Under the pieces are notes generated by a model, which had not been told where the DNA came from, searched no databases, and worked only from the letters and a program-made list of their open reading frames with translations. A stretch of DNA of 50,430 bases from Nitrososphaerales archaeon (lineage in GTDB: Archaea > Thermoproteota > Nitrososphaeria > Nitrososphaerales > JACAEJ01), in NCBI GenBank assembly GCA_013388925.1, contig JACAEJ010000015.1, positions 1-50,430 on the forward strand, written 5' to 3'. Position numbers and translations under genes: made by a program. Of this stretch, positions 18,832 through 28,095 are shown piece after piece (position 1 is the first letter of the stretch; each line of letters begins with the position of its first letter).

Positions 18832-19182
18832 TTAGCCCTTCTTGCCCTCCTTTGACTTCTTGACCTCTTTCTCTTTTACCTCCTTTATCGCTTTTTCCCT
18901 CTCTTCTTTTGATAGCACCCTTAGTGTTATGTGTTTGGAGAGTTGCTTCTCTGCGTCTTTAGGGTCATCGTAGATATAAAAGAGCCCAGACACATTCCTA
19001 GTGCCAGTTATGATCCTTAGAGATATTAGGTAGACACTCTTTACATCAACTTTCATCTTCTCCGCCACCATCTTCACAGCGTCTTGCCTTCTTAAGGATC
19101 CCGCCATAGAGTTAAAGGTGCAACTGACCTCCCTTCTTCCAAGAAGGTCGTTTCTAACTTCCTCCCTTGTCTGAAGACTCAA
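18832..19182 (-). CDS. rps24e: 30S ribosomal protein S24e
   Basis: RREVSCTF, VSGLFYIYDDPKDAEK; adjacent to S27ae. Confidence 0.9.
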   Translation of the reverse strand: MSLQTREEVRNDLLGRREVSCTFNSMAGSLRRQDAVKMVAEKMKVDVKSVYLISLRIITGTRNVSGLFYIYDDPKDAEKQLSKHITLRVLSKEEREKAIKEVKEKEVKKSKEGKKG

Positions 19183-19254
19183 AGCTCTGCTCCTCCTAAA
19201 CCGAGACTATTTGTAATATTAATATCTTTACGAATGCCCACTAATTTGGTCCCT

Positions 19255-19806
19255 TTAATCCCTCTTCACCATCCTACTCAAGAGCGAGATAACCGTTCTT
19301 CTAGAGTCTCTATTCACTTTTACTATGACTATTCCTTTTTTTGGTTGCCCGTAAAGGACGGATGTGCCATTTGGGAATAATGCTACAGAAGGCAGCGAAA
19401 GAAGGTCCTCCTCCCCGTCCACAATCAACCTGAAGGGCTTCTCCGCCCTTATTGCCGATGAAAGCATCATAAGAGCCTCCTTGGATATTTGTCCAGCAGG
19501 GTTGGATACTCTGACTTGGGCCTTGATTTTTGATACAGGGAGATCTCTCTTGATCCGCATCTCTCTTCCATCGACTATCTGAATAGATGGAGTAATGCCC
19601 AATCTAATCAACCTCTCAGTTGTGGCGTCCCCTACTGTTATTATCATCTTACTTTCATTTATGTGGCTTATTATCTCCTCATAAGTCAACCTGTCGTTGG
19701 GAATCAAGAGGCCCAAAGGCTCTTTGAGAAATCTTCTAAGCTCATCTGTCAACACATACTCATGCTTTGTGACATCCTTTTCTCTGAGGCTTTTGCTCTG
19801 ACACAC
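19255..19806 (-). CDS. DUF359 GTP-dependent dephospho-CoA kinase
   Basis: VGDATTERLIRLGITPSIQIVDGREMR, NPAGQIS, VDGEEDLLSLPSVALFPNGTSVLYGQPKKGIV. Confidence 0.9.
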   Translation of the reverse strand: MCQSKSLREKDVTKHEYVLTDELRRFLKEPLGLLIPNDRLTYEEIISHINESKMIITVGDATTERLIRLGITPSIQIVDGREMRIKRDLPVSKIKAQVRVSNPAGQISKEALMMLSSAIRAEKPFRLIVDGEEDLLSLPSVALFPNGTSVLYGQPKKGIVIVKVNRDSRRTVISLLSRMVKRD

Positions 19807-19822
19807 GATTTTTACCTCTACT

Positions 19823-20011
19823 TCAACTTACTTTAAGAGCGTACCTTCCAGGCTTTGTGATATTCAACGTCTTTGCTATGAGGGACGAATCTACATCGTT
19901 TACCACGACGAGTCCCGACCAATCGGGGCTCAAATCCTTGGATTTGCAGTTGGGACAGACCCGACCCAGAGTCAAAGTCTTGCACTTTCTACAGGCTAAC
20001 TCTTTTGTCAA
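19823..20011 (-). CDS. spt4: Transcription elongation factor Spt4 (RpoE'')
   Basis: ACRKCKTLTLGRVCPNCKSKDLSPDWSGLVVV. Confidence 0.93.
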   Translation of the reverse strand: MTKELACRKCKTLTLGRVCPNCKSKDLSPDWSGLVVVNDVDSSLIAKTLNITKPGRYALKVS

Positions 20012-20029
20012 TTCTTTTCACTCTTCTTT

Positions 20030-20605
20030 TTATGCCTTCTTCCCTTCAATGACCTTCGATGCCTTTTCCAAATCCTCTTCTATCCACTCTATGGCCCCCA
20101 AGAAAGGTTGCCTGCTCGTCACACCTATCTTCCCTATTGCTGTCCCCCTCCCCAAACTTACTGCGTTGATTCTAACCCTAACCCGGGACCCAACTCTGAG
20201 AGTTCTTTTGCTCTTGCTTGCCAGTATCATGCCTTGTTTAACATCACTCGTCAGAAAGTCGTCTGTGATCTGAGAGAGGTGAAGCAAAGCGTCTACAGGC
20301 CCTATCCTAACAAAGGCTCCAAAGTCCGTAATCTCGACTATCTCTCCCTCGATGACCTCTTGAATCTTTGGGTAAAAGTTGAGGACCGAGAACTTGACTT
20401 TGTGATAAGTTCCTCCGTCGCCTGGGATTATCTTCCCCACAGAACCTACAGATACATCTATGACCAAGATCATGTATCCTAGCTCTGTGCTTATCGTACT
20501 CTCGTATCTAGTCTTCAGAATCTCCAGCGCTACATCATGAAGAGGCTGACCAAACTTGCTTGGAGATATCCTTATGACATCCTCAAGTTCAACTATCTGA
20601 AACAT
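20030..20605 (-). CDS. rpoE1: DNA-directed RNA polymerase subunit E' (Rpo7)
   Basis: EDVIRISPSKFG N-terminus, S1 domain EGEIVEITDFGAFVRIGPVDALLHLSQI. Confidence 0.93.
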   Translation of the reverse strand: MFQIVELEDVIRISPSKFGQPLHDVALEILKTRYESTISTELGYMILVIDVSVGSVGKIIPGDGGTYHKVKFSVLNFYPKIQEVIEGEIVEITDFGAFVRIGPVDALLHLSQITDDFLTSDVKQGMILASKSKRTLRVGSRVRVRINAVSLGRGTAIGKIGVTSRQPFLGAIEWIEEDLEKASKVIEGKKA

Positions 20606-20670
20606 AATTCAACTTCCTGAAGAGAATACTAGTTAATTCAATCGATTTAAGAACCTTTTGGTAAGGACAC

Positions 20671-21639
20671 TCATGCAGATCGGTCGAATCGTATGGGTTT
20701 TTTGAGCTTTGACAGCAAGACTACACGGCTCTCTTCAGAGCTCCCTGTTGTGTTATATCCTGTCAACTCGGACACTCGATCGCCAAATCTTTTAATATCG
20801 TCAAAGCTAGGCATGTTGCTTCTAGCCAATCGGTTTATAGAGTAGCCAAGGTGCATGTAGGCCTTTATCTCCACATAACTACAATCAGAGAGGCTTACCA
20901 GTCTGCTAAAATTCTCTGGATCGTGCATGTTAATCCCTTTTATCGCCGTAATCCTCATGACCACTGGGCATTTGAAGCTCTTGGTAACCTCTAAGCTCTT
21001 CATCAGAGAATCCCACAGCCTTTGCGATACGGGTCGGTTGATCTTCTGATAGCTATCATAGTCAGGGGCAGTTACAGATATGTAAAGCTGAGAGGGCTCT
21101 GAATCGAGCCTCTCTAAGGCCTTTGGTAAAACGCCACTAGTCACCAAAAACACGGTAAAACCCTTCTCCCTGAATAATTCTATCATCTCCCCCAGCCTAG
21201 GGTATAGGGTAGGCTCGCCAGAGAGGCTTATGGCTACCATGTTCGGGTTGAGGGCCTCTTCATACTTTTCTTTGCTAACGATTCTCTTGATGACCTGATC
21301 CTTGTAGCCCGTGAGGATTCTGCTCTGCTCCCTAAGGCATCCATGTATTATTTCTTCAGGCTCGTCCCAGTCAAATCTAAGAGTCTCGTTCCATTTCATC
21401 CCTACATCTTCAGGCATGGCTCTCCAACAGTAGATACAGTGGGTCAAGCAGCTCAATACTGCTGGAGTCATCTGAAGGCACCTGTGGGACCTTATGCCAT
21501 AGAACTTTTCCTTATAGCATACCCTATTGTAAACAAGGCTATCATGTAACCACTTGCACTTCTTTACGCTAGAGTGCCTACCTACTAAATGGTACTTCTG
21601 CCTTCTCAAAACATCAAGTAGTAAAGGAGGGTATGCCAA
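20671..21639 (-). CDS. taw1: tRNA 4-demethylwyosine synthase (Taw1/Tyw1), radical SAM
   Basis: CLTHCIYCWR radical SAM cluster motif, LSGEPTLYPRLGEMI, YVEIKAYMHLGYS. Confidence 0.92.
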   Translation of the reverse strand: MAYPPLLLDVLRRQKYHLVGRHSSVKKCKWLHDSLVYNRVCYKEKFYGIRSHRCLQMTPAVLSCLTHCIYCWRAMPEDVGMKWNETLRFDWDEPEEIIHGCLREQSRILTGYKDQVIKRIVSKEKYEEALNPNMVAISLSGEPTLYPRLGEMIELFREKGFTVFLVTSGVLPKALERLDSEPSQLYISVTAPDYDSYQKINRPVSQRLWDSLMKSLEVTKSFKCPVVMRITAIKGINMHDPENFSRLVSLSDCSYVEIKAYMHLGYSINRLARSNMPSFDDIKRFGDRVSELTGYNTTGSSEESRVVLLSKLKKPIRFDRSA

Positions 21640-21761
21640 TTCTATTCGAATCTATTGCTAGCTCTCATAAATCTCTATCCATTTGTAATTTTGTAGACTC
21701 ATACCATGCTTCTCAGTTGGCATGGGACATTTCCATTTCTTTTGCAAATAAAAAAGGAGAG

Positions 21762-22484
21762 TTAATGTGAAATTGTTCTTTTTCTTATTACTATAGAGAA
21801 TCCAACAACTAGGAAGGTTGCCATACCTATGACCATCAATGGAAGAAATGATGACAAGTTGTTTGCAGGGGCGATTGTTCCGCCTACGGGGAATAGGCTA
21901 TAAATCACATGCCCTTCATCTGGGGCGAAGTCCTCTTCACCCATAGTTTCGGTCTTAAAGACAATGTTTAATGTGGCGGGTGGTGGGGATGACGAAATAT
22001 CCGATAAGGCAATTTCAACCTCCCAAACATTTCCACTGGTGCCGTTTTGGCACTCCTCAATCCCAACCTAAGTTCCATCCCACTCGCATAGTGAGCAACT
22101 TGGGGCAGAGAAGAGCTTGATTCTGTAATCTGCTTCTATACCATTGATTGGAAATCCTCCCGGTTTGCCGGTATCGAGATATATAATATAAGTAGCATAC
22201 ATCGATATTTCTCCAAATACATCCATTCTAAAGTATAAGTTATTGTTATCATTGGCAATATAACATGCTGAAATATCAGCATCTTGTGTTGTTATTGTGC
22301 CCTCGTCTCAATCAGTTACTATTGGAGGTATTCCAGCCCAATCGCTCGGGTTTCCATCCACAACAATAGTTCTATAATAGACACCCACTGGTGTAGCAGC
22401 CAGCAAAGCAACGATAAGGATGACGATCAAGGAAATCTTTGCAGGAGAAATTGCTAGTGTCTTTCTATTCGGCAAAGCATCCAT
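21762..22484 (-). pseudogene. Secreted/membrane-anchored surface protein, single reading frame interrupted by TGA (codon 59) and TAG (codon 139)
   Basis: Manual translation from ATG 22484: MDALPNRKTLAISPAKISLIVILIVALLAATPVGVYYRTIVVDGNPSDWAGIPPIVTD*DEGTITTQDADIS...CEWDGT*VGIEECQNG...PLMVIGMATFLVVGFSIVIRKRTISH; 723 bp = 241 codons with no frameshift; signal peptide and C-terminal TM anchor. Confidence 0.8.
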
Positions 22485-22596
22485 TTTCTTTGCACCGATT
22501 TCTCTTGTGAAAATAAATATATAAAATCTTATTCATCTCTTCAACACTTCTAAGAGAAATTCTTATATGAGAACCACTACAACACTAAGGATTCAT

Positions 22597-23139
22597 ATGC
22601 CCTATTGTAAAAAGTGTGGAATTGAGTATGTTGAGGGAGCGAGATACTGCACAAAATGTGGAACTCCTATAGAAGGATGGAGACCTCCTCGGGAAGAATG
22701 TTTTGGTGAGAGAAGGGAAGAAAGAGACCACTTGGGATTGGTCTCATTCGGCATCTTCCTCCTGATAGTTGGGTATATACTAATAACAAACCCATGGATC
22801 CCATCTGATGTTCAATCTCTATTTGAAAATCTAGGTAAAGGAGTCTTTGAACCACCATCAAAACAACTTCGTTACATCTTCGCCCTCTTCCTCGGTTTGA
22901 TAGGCGTGTCTAACTTCGCTATGGCTGGCATAAGAGCTATTTTCAGGCAACCATGGAGAAAACCTTTGGGCGATATGCTTCCAGGTGTTGGCCTAATATC
23001 ATTCGCTTACTTGGTTTACCTTAACAGTAAAGGGCTTATGACTTGGCAAATCGTTCTAGTACTAGGCGTTATAATCATTGGTATGCTAATAATCTTATAT
23101 GGCATTATTGTATCTTACTTCAAGAAGAGCCAAAAGTAA
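22597..23139 (+). CDS. Zinc-ribbon membrane protein
   Basis: MPYCKKCGIEYVEGARYCTKCGTPIE followed by four TM segments; likely start at 22597. Confidence 0.7.
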   Translation: MPYCKKCGIEYVEGARYCTKCGTPIEGWRPPREECFGERREERDHLGLVSFGIFLLIVGYILITNPWIPSDVQSLFENLGKGVFEPPSKQLRYIFALFLGLIGVSNFAMAGIRAIFRQPWRKPLGDMLPGVGLISFAYLVYLNSKGLMTWQIVLVLGVIIIGMLIILYGIIVSYFKKSQK

Positions 23140-23200
23140 AGAATTAATAATTCCTTGCATGATAAAAGATTATATATTGTACTCTGGCAAGATGATATAA

Positions 23201-23533
23201 ATGCCATACTGTAGAAAGTGTGGAGCTGAAATAGCTGAAGGAGCAGAATTTTGCCCTAAATGTGGAACCTCTGGTGCGGAGTATGGAAAGGCTGAATGGA
23301 GGGGGCCCAGGAACGAGTGTTTTGGCTGGGAACGGGGTGGAGAGTTTTGGGGAACCGTGGCTATAGGCGTATTTCTAGTAGGCCTCGCGATACTATTCTA
23401 CTTAGATAGTATAGGTGTCATAAGTTGGTGGCCTGGAATCCTCTTCTTGATAGGAATTATGATCATCATAAGCGGAATCATCTCATATGCTCGTGGAGGA
23501 CGAAGGGCGAGAAGATCCACTCCATCAGCGTAG
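23201..23533 (+). CDS. Zinc-ribbon membrane protein (paralog of preceding gene)
   Basis: MPYCRKCGAEIAEGAEFCPKCGTSG followed by two TM segments. Confidence 0.7.
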   Translation: MPYCRKCGAEIAEGAEFCPKCGTSGAEYGKAEWRGPRNECFGWERGGEFWGTVAIGVFLVGLAILFYLDSIGVISWWPGILFLIGIMIIISGIISYARGGRRARRSTPSA

Positions 23534-23571
23534 CGCAGATACAAGTTGGGGTTTAATGTTTCCCAAGTAGA

Positions 23572-25002
23572 TTGGCGATGAAGGTTCTCTTCATAGAGCC
23601 ACCTAAAGATTTTTGGTTCGTCATGGGAGAGTACCTCCCACCTCCCTACGGAATCTTACAACTTGCGGCATATCTTCAGAGTAAGAATAAAGATGTGGAG
23701 ATAGAAGTGTTAGACTGCCAGGCCGAGCGAGTAGATTGGGAGGGCTTGGAGAGACGCATCGAGTCCTTCGACCCAGATATAGTGGCTTGTGGCGGGCTAG
23801 CGACCTGCAACACTTACACCGTTGCCCAAACTTGTAGCATTGCCAAGAAGGTCAGACCTAGCGCCATGACCGTAGTGGGGGGTCAACACTTTACTGCAAC
23901 AGCCCACGATAGCCTAGAAGCTTATCCAGAGATAGACGTAATAATTCGTGGGGAAGGGGAGCAGACCCTCGTAGAGCTGGTCGGTGCGTTAGTAAGTAAG
24001 ACATCTTTCTCAGATATAAGAGGTATCTCATTCAGGCATGATGGGGAAATTCTACACAATCCCGATAGGCCCTTGATCGAGAACCTCGACGACCTGCCTC
24101 TTCCTGGTTATCACTTTGTCGAGGACTTGGTTCATAGATACCACTTCACTATGATGGCTGGACCCAAAACCAGATACGCTCTGATAGAGGGTTCAAGGGG
24201 ATGTCCCCATCGTTGCACCTTTTGCACTCAATGGAGGCACTGGAATGGTAGACGGAGGGGCAAATCCGCCAAACGAATCGCAGACGAAATGGAGTTTTGC
24301 TACCAGAACTACGGTTGTAGGTTCCTTTGGCTGACGGATGACAACTTCGGCTTGGGAAAGGGTATGATTGATCTGTGCGACGAAATCGTTCGAAGAGGCT
24401 TCTCTGATGATATGATGTGGTTCTTCCAAGCCAAATGTGATGATATTGCGAGGCATCCAAAAATTCTACCCAAAATGAGAAAAGCGGGAAACCGTTGGAT
24501 ACTTTTTGGGGCAGAAAGTCATAGCAAATCGACCCTTGAAGCCTTTAAGAAAAAGATAGACCCTGAAGACACCAAAAGAGCAGTAAGGTTGCTGAAAGAG
24601 AACGACATATTTGCCCAGGCAACCTTTATCATCGGAGAGAGAAAAGATTCAGCAGAATCTTTAGCTCAGATGAGGGAATTTGCGAATGGAATAGATCCTG
24701 ACCTTGCTATCTTTATGATACTTACACCCTTTCCAGGGACAGAAGTATATGAAAGGGCTAAAACAAACGGATGGATAGAGGATCGTAATTGGTCAAACTA
24801 TGACATGGTTCATGCTATAATGCCTACAGAGTATCTTTCGAGGGAGGAAGTGCAGGAAGAGCTTTACGAGTGCTATCGTAGCTTCTACGGGTCCTTCGGC
24901 AGAAGGTTGAAGGGTATATTTTCAAAGAACAAACTGAAGAGGCGGACCTATAGATACCTGGCAGGTCAGAGCGTCTTGAATCAGTTGAAGAACCTTTTCT
25001 GA
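23572..25002 (+). CDS. B12-binding-domain radical SAM protein
   Basis: Cobalamin-binding-like N-terminus with PPPYGILQLAAYLQ; radical SAM GSRGCPHRCTFCTQW. Confidence 0.9.
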   Translation: MAMKVLFIEPPKDFWFVMGEYLPPPYGILQLAAYLQSKNKDVEIEVLDCQAERVDWEGLERRIESFDPDIVACGGLATCNTYTVAQTCSIAKKVRPSAMTVVGGQHFTATAHDSLEAYPEIDVIIRGEGEQTLVELVGALVSKTSFSDIRGISFRHDGEILHNPDRPLIENLDDLPLPGYHFVEDLVHRYHFTMMAGPKTRYALIEGSRGCPHRCTFCTQWRHWNGRRRGKSAKRIADEMEFCYQNYGCRFLWLTDDNFGLGKGMIDLCDEIVRRGFSDDMMWFFQAKCDDIARHPKILPKMRKAGNRWILFGAESHSKSTLEAFKKKIDPEDTKRAVRLLKENDIFAQATFIIGERKDSAESLAQMREFANGIDPDLAIFMILTPFPGTEVYERAKTNGWIEDRNWSNYDMVHAIMPTEYLSREEVQEELYECYRSFYGSFGRRLKGIFSKNKLKRRTYRYLAGQSVLNQLKNLF

Positions 25003-25013
25003 GGCGATATTTC

Positions 25014-25757
25014 TTGCCTGAGAATATATATCGCCACTTCGATCTCCTCTTGATAATTTATCTGTCATTCTTCGGGCTCTTTATCGTTGTCATGCTTGCT
25101 ATAACTTCACCAACAACTCCAGATTATCTTTCTATTCGGAAACCACTTGTTGGTTCAGTATTTGCATCGATTTGCATCTTGGGAATGGTGGCTACATTTT
25201 CACCAAGAAAATGCTCACGGATATTCTATCGTGGAAAAGAATATGATTTCCAAGAAGGATCTACAAATGCAAAAAGTACTTCCCTCATTCTCGGTTTGAA
25301 GATGGTGCATGGTCACCACCCCGATTGTGAAGGCTTTTCTTCCCACGAATTTCGAATCGGGGGTAAGACCTTTTGCACGGGCTGCATAGGACTGTTTTTT
25401 GGAGCACTTATCAGCATCTTCGGAACCATTGCCTATTTCTCTAGAGATATGTATGTCCCACCCTCCTTTACTGCTTTTGGGCTCTTTGGGGTTACCATTG
25501 GCTTGCTTGCTCCCATGTTAAACCTTCAAATTATACTTCGCTTCTCTCTTAACGTCCTATTCATTCTCGGAATGTTTTTGATCCTGATCAGAGCCGATGC
25601 TCTCATTCAAAGCTTATCTGTCGATCTTCTTCTGATTTCATTATGTGTCTTTTGGCTCTTTGCTCGGATATCGCTCTCGCAGTGGAACCATCGAAGAATA
25701 TGCCTTGGGTGCACAAAAAAGTGCGGATATGGTCAAGATGTACCTGGACGTCTTTGA
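25014..25757 (+). CDS. Cysteine-rich polytopic membrane protein (possibly DUF2085-like)
   Basis: GHHPDCEGF, GGKTFCTGCIGLFFG, CLGCTKKCGYG with at least five TM segments. Confidence 0.55.
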   Translation: MPENIYRHFDLLLIIYLSFFGLFIVVMLAITSPTTPDYLSIRKPLVGSVFASICILGMVATFSPRKCSRIFYRGKEYDFQEGSTNAKSTSLILGLKMVHGHHPDCEGFSSHEFRIGGKTFCTGCIGLFFGALISIFGTIAYFSRDMYVPPSFTAFGLFGVTIGLLAPMLNLQIILRFSLNVLFILGMFLILIRADALIQSLSVDLLLISLCVFWLFARISLSQWNHRRICLGCTKKCGYGQDVPGRL

Positions 25758-25799
25758 CTGATCGCTTTAAATATTTCTCTGATCTATTATCGGGGTTAG

Positions 25800-26438
25800 A
25801 TGGACCCTATTGATGTAGCCATAGGTTTGGGGGTGGGCTTCGTTATAGGCTCTTTAATGCTCTACTTTTCATCAAAGATCACCTCGAAAAGACCTAAAGA
25901 TGAAGTCGAAGCCCCCACTGAAAAATCCTTGCCCCCTATCGCCCAAGAGAAGCTCGTTCAAACCCCTGAACTCGAAAAGGCTCGAAAGGAGCTGAATGCT
26001 CTGTTGCTTGAGAAAGAACTGCTTTCAGGAGCCCTTACCCGCGTGTATGAGGCAGAAGTTCAGAACAAGATAACGAAGGAGGAGAGGGAACAACTCTCCA
26101 ACAAGTACCGTGAGCAACTAAAGGTCGTAGAGGAGAAGCTGAGCAACGCAGAGCTACTGATAGAAGTCGGAGAACTTGAGAACCTCCGGAACGAGCTTTT
26201 AGGTTTGTTCGAGAGGAAGATAGGGCAGATAGAGAGTAGGCTGAATAGAGCCAAAACTAGGCTCGAAGAAGTCAGAGCCCCTATTCCAAAGCCTCCTACC
26301 CCCGTCAGAGCAGAGCAGAGGGAGGAGAAGCCCAAAACGAAAGCAGAGGAGGCAAAGGTCGAAGACAAGGTCAAGGCTCTGAGGGACGAGGTTCTACAAG
26401 CCTTGGATCGACTAGAGCAGATGGACATCGAAGGGTGA
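25800..26438 (+). CDS. Hypothetical membrane-anchored coiled-coil protein
   Basis: N-terminal TM then Glu/Lys/Leu-rich heptad-like region. Confidence 0.7.
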   Translation: MDPIDVAIGLGVGFVIGSLMLYFSSKITSKRPKDEVEAPTEKSLPPIAQEKLVQTPELEKARKELNALLLEKELLSGALTRVYEAEVQNKITKEEREQLSNKYREQLKVVEEKLSNAELLIEVGELENLRNELLGLFERKIGQIESRLNRAKTRLEEVRAPIPKPPTPVRAEQREEKPKTKAEEAKVEDKVKALRDEVLQALDRLEQMDIEG

Positions 26439-26469
26439 TCAGTAACTCTTTTATTACCTCTTTAGAAGA

Positions 26470-26739
26470 ATGGCTTTAAGATCAGCATTGGATATGTTTG
26501 AAGCCATAATGTCAAGGCGAAGCGTAAGGAAATATAAGCCAATGGGGATAGAAGAGGTCAGGCTGATGGGAGTGCTTGAGGCCGAGCATCTTGCACCCTC
26601 TGCCGCCAATAGGCAACCGTGGCACTTTGTTATAGTAACAGAACCTAAGACAAAGGAGAGGTTTAGGACAGAAAACCCATCGAAGAAACAATACACTTTA
26701 AGCACTGGTAGAATAAATGCTATAGGTAGACAAGAATGA
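26470..26739 (+). pseudogene. Truncated nitroreductase-family remnant
   Basis: FEAIMSRRSVRKYKPMGIEEVRLMGVLEAEHLAPSAANRQPWHFVIVTEP is the FMN-binding N-terminus; remaining ~100 residues absent, next gene starts 14 bp later. Confidence 0.7.
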
Positions 26740-26753
26740 TAGTTTGAGGATGG

Positions 26754-27443
26754 TTGAAGATGGAGTCTGAAGAGATAGTGGATAAGATGGCTGAAGAAGC
26801 CCTTGAGAATGCAAAAGATGGCATGACGATTGGTTTGGGTAGTGGCTTCGCAGCTTCAAGGTTCGTCTACTTTTTGGGTAGATTCGCGATAAAGAATCAC
26901 TATAAGGTCTTGGTCGTACCTTCATCTCTACAGATACAGACCTTTGCCGAGAGTTGCGGGTTGGAGATTGCCCCATCCAGTCTGATCCCTTCCATCGATC
27001 TAGTAGTAGATGGTCTAGATCAGATAGACAAGGCCTTCAACATGATAAAGGGAGGAGGTGGTGCCCTTCTTAGGGAGAAGGTCTTGATGAGGGCTGCAAA
27101 GAAGGTTGTGATGTTAGCGAATGAAGATAAATTCGTAGAAGTTCTGAACAGAAAGGTGCCCATAGAAGTACTGCCCTTTGCCCGAAGCTTTGTCACGAAA
27201 GAGTTGGAAAAGATAGATGGAAAGCCCAAGCTAAGGGTGTTGAAGAAGGGCTATCCTATATTTACTGAGAATGGCAACATAATTCTAGATACAGACTTCG
27301 GGCTCATCCACAACCCTCTAAAGCAGTTGAACAAAATCAAGGGCATTCCAGGAGCCATCGAGGCAGGGATATTTACGGAAAAGATTCACAAGGTCTATAA
27401 GGCCTGTAAGGATGGCAGTGTAAAAAAGATAACTTCTAAGTAA
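26754..27443 (+). CDS. rpiA: Ribose-5-phosphate isomerase A
   Basis: GMTIGLGSGFAASRFV, DLVVDGLDQIDKAFNMIKGGGGALLREK. Confidence 0.92.
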   Translation: MKMESEEIVDKMAEEALENAKDGMTIGLGSGFAASRFVYFLGRFAIKNHYKVLVVPSSLQIQTFAESCGLEIAPSSLIPSIDLVVDGLDQIDKAFNMIKGGGGALLREKVLMRAAKKVVMLANEDKFVEVLNRKVPIEVLPFARSFVTKELEKIDGKPKLRVLKKGYPIFTENGNIILDTDFGLIHNPLKQLNKIKGIPGAIEAGIFTEKIHKVYKACKDGSVKKITSK

Positions 27444-27478
27444 CATTAATCTACTCTTATTGAGAATACTTTGAGATC

Positions 27479-28036
27479 ATGAGGATAGTCGTTGCTATAA
27501 CGGGCTCAAGTGGGGTAGTATATGGCAAGCGCCTTCTTGAAGTCCTCTCGGATAAGCATGTTGAGACTCATTTGATCGTGAGCAAAGGGGCAGAAGAGAT
27601 AATTGCCTTCGAACTGCCGTCCAAGAAGGGCGATATAGAGAAGTTGGCAACCCGCGCCTATAGGGTGAACGATCTCTCATCACCATTGGCGAGCGGCTCT
27701 TTCATCACAGACGGCATGATAGTGGCACCATGTAGCGCCAAGACCCTTGCTGGGATAGCAAATGGCTACTCGGACAACCTTGTCCTGAGAGCTGCGGAAG
27801 TAACCATAAAACAGGGGAGAAAGTTAATCCTCGTCCCAAGGGAGACGCCTTTGAGCGCTATTCATCTAGAAAACATGCTAAAGTTGGCAAGGTTGGGGGT
27901 TGTAGTACTTCCAGCCATGCCTGCCTTTTACCACCATCCCGAGAGCATGGATCAACTTATAGACTTCGTAGTTGGGAAGATCTTGGATAGCCTTGGCATT
28001 GAGCACGATCTATTCGAGAGATGGTCCGGCAGATAG
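27479..28036 (+). CDS. ubiX: UbiX-family flavin prenyltransferase
   Basis: MRIVVAITGSSGVVYGKRLLEVL, LVPRETPLSAIHLENMLKLARLG, PAMPAFYHHP. Confidence 0.92.
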   Translation: MRIVVAITGSSGVVYGKRLLEVLSDKHVETHLIVSKGAEEIIAFELPSKKGDIEKLATRAYRVNDLSSPLASGSFITDGMIVAPCSAKTLAGIANGYSDNLVLRAAEVTIKQGRKLILVPRETPLSAIHLENMLKLARLGVVVLPAMPAFYHHPESMDQLIDFVVGKILDSLGIEHDLFERWSGR

Positions 28037-28095
28037 GAATCTACTATAATATGAGACCATAAATGAAAAATTAAAAAAGACAGGACAACTCATTA

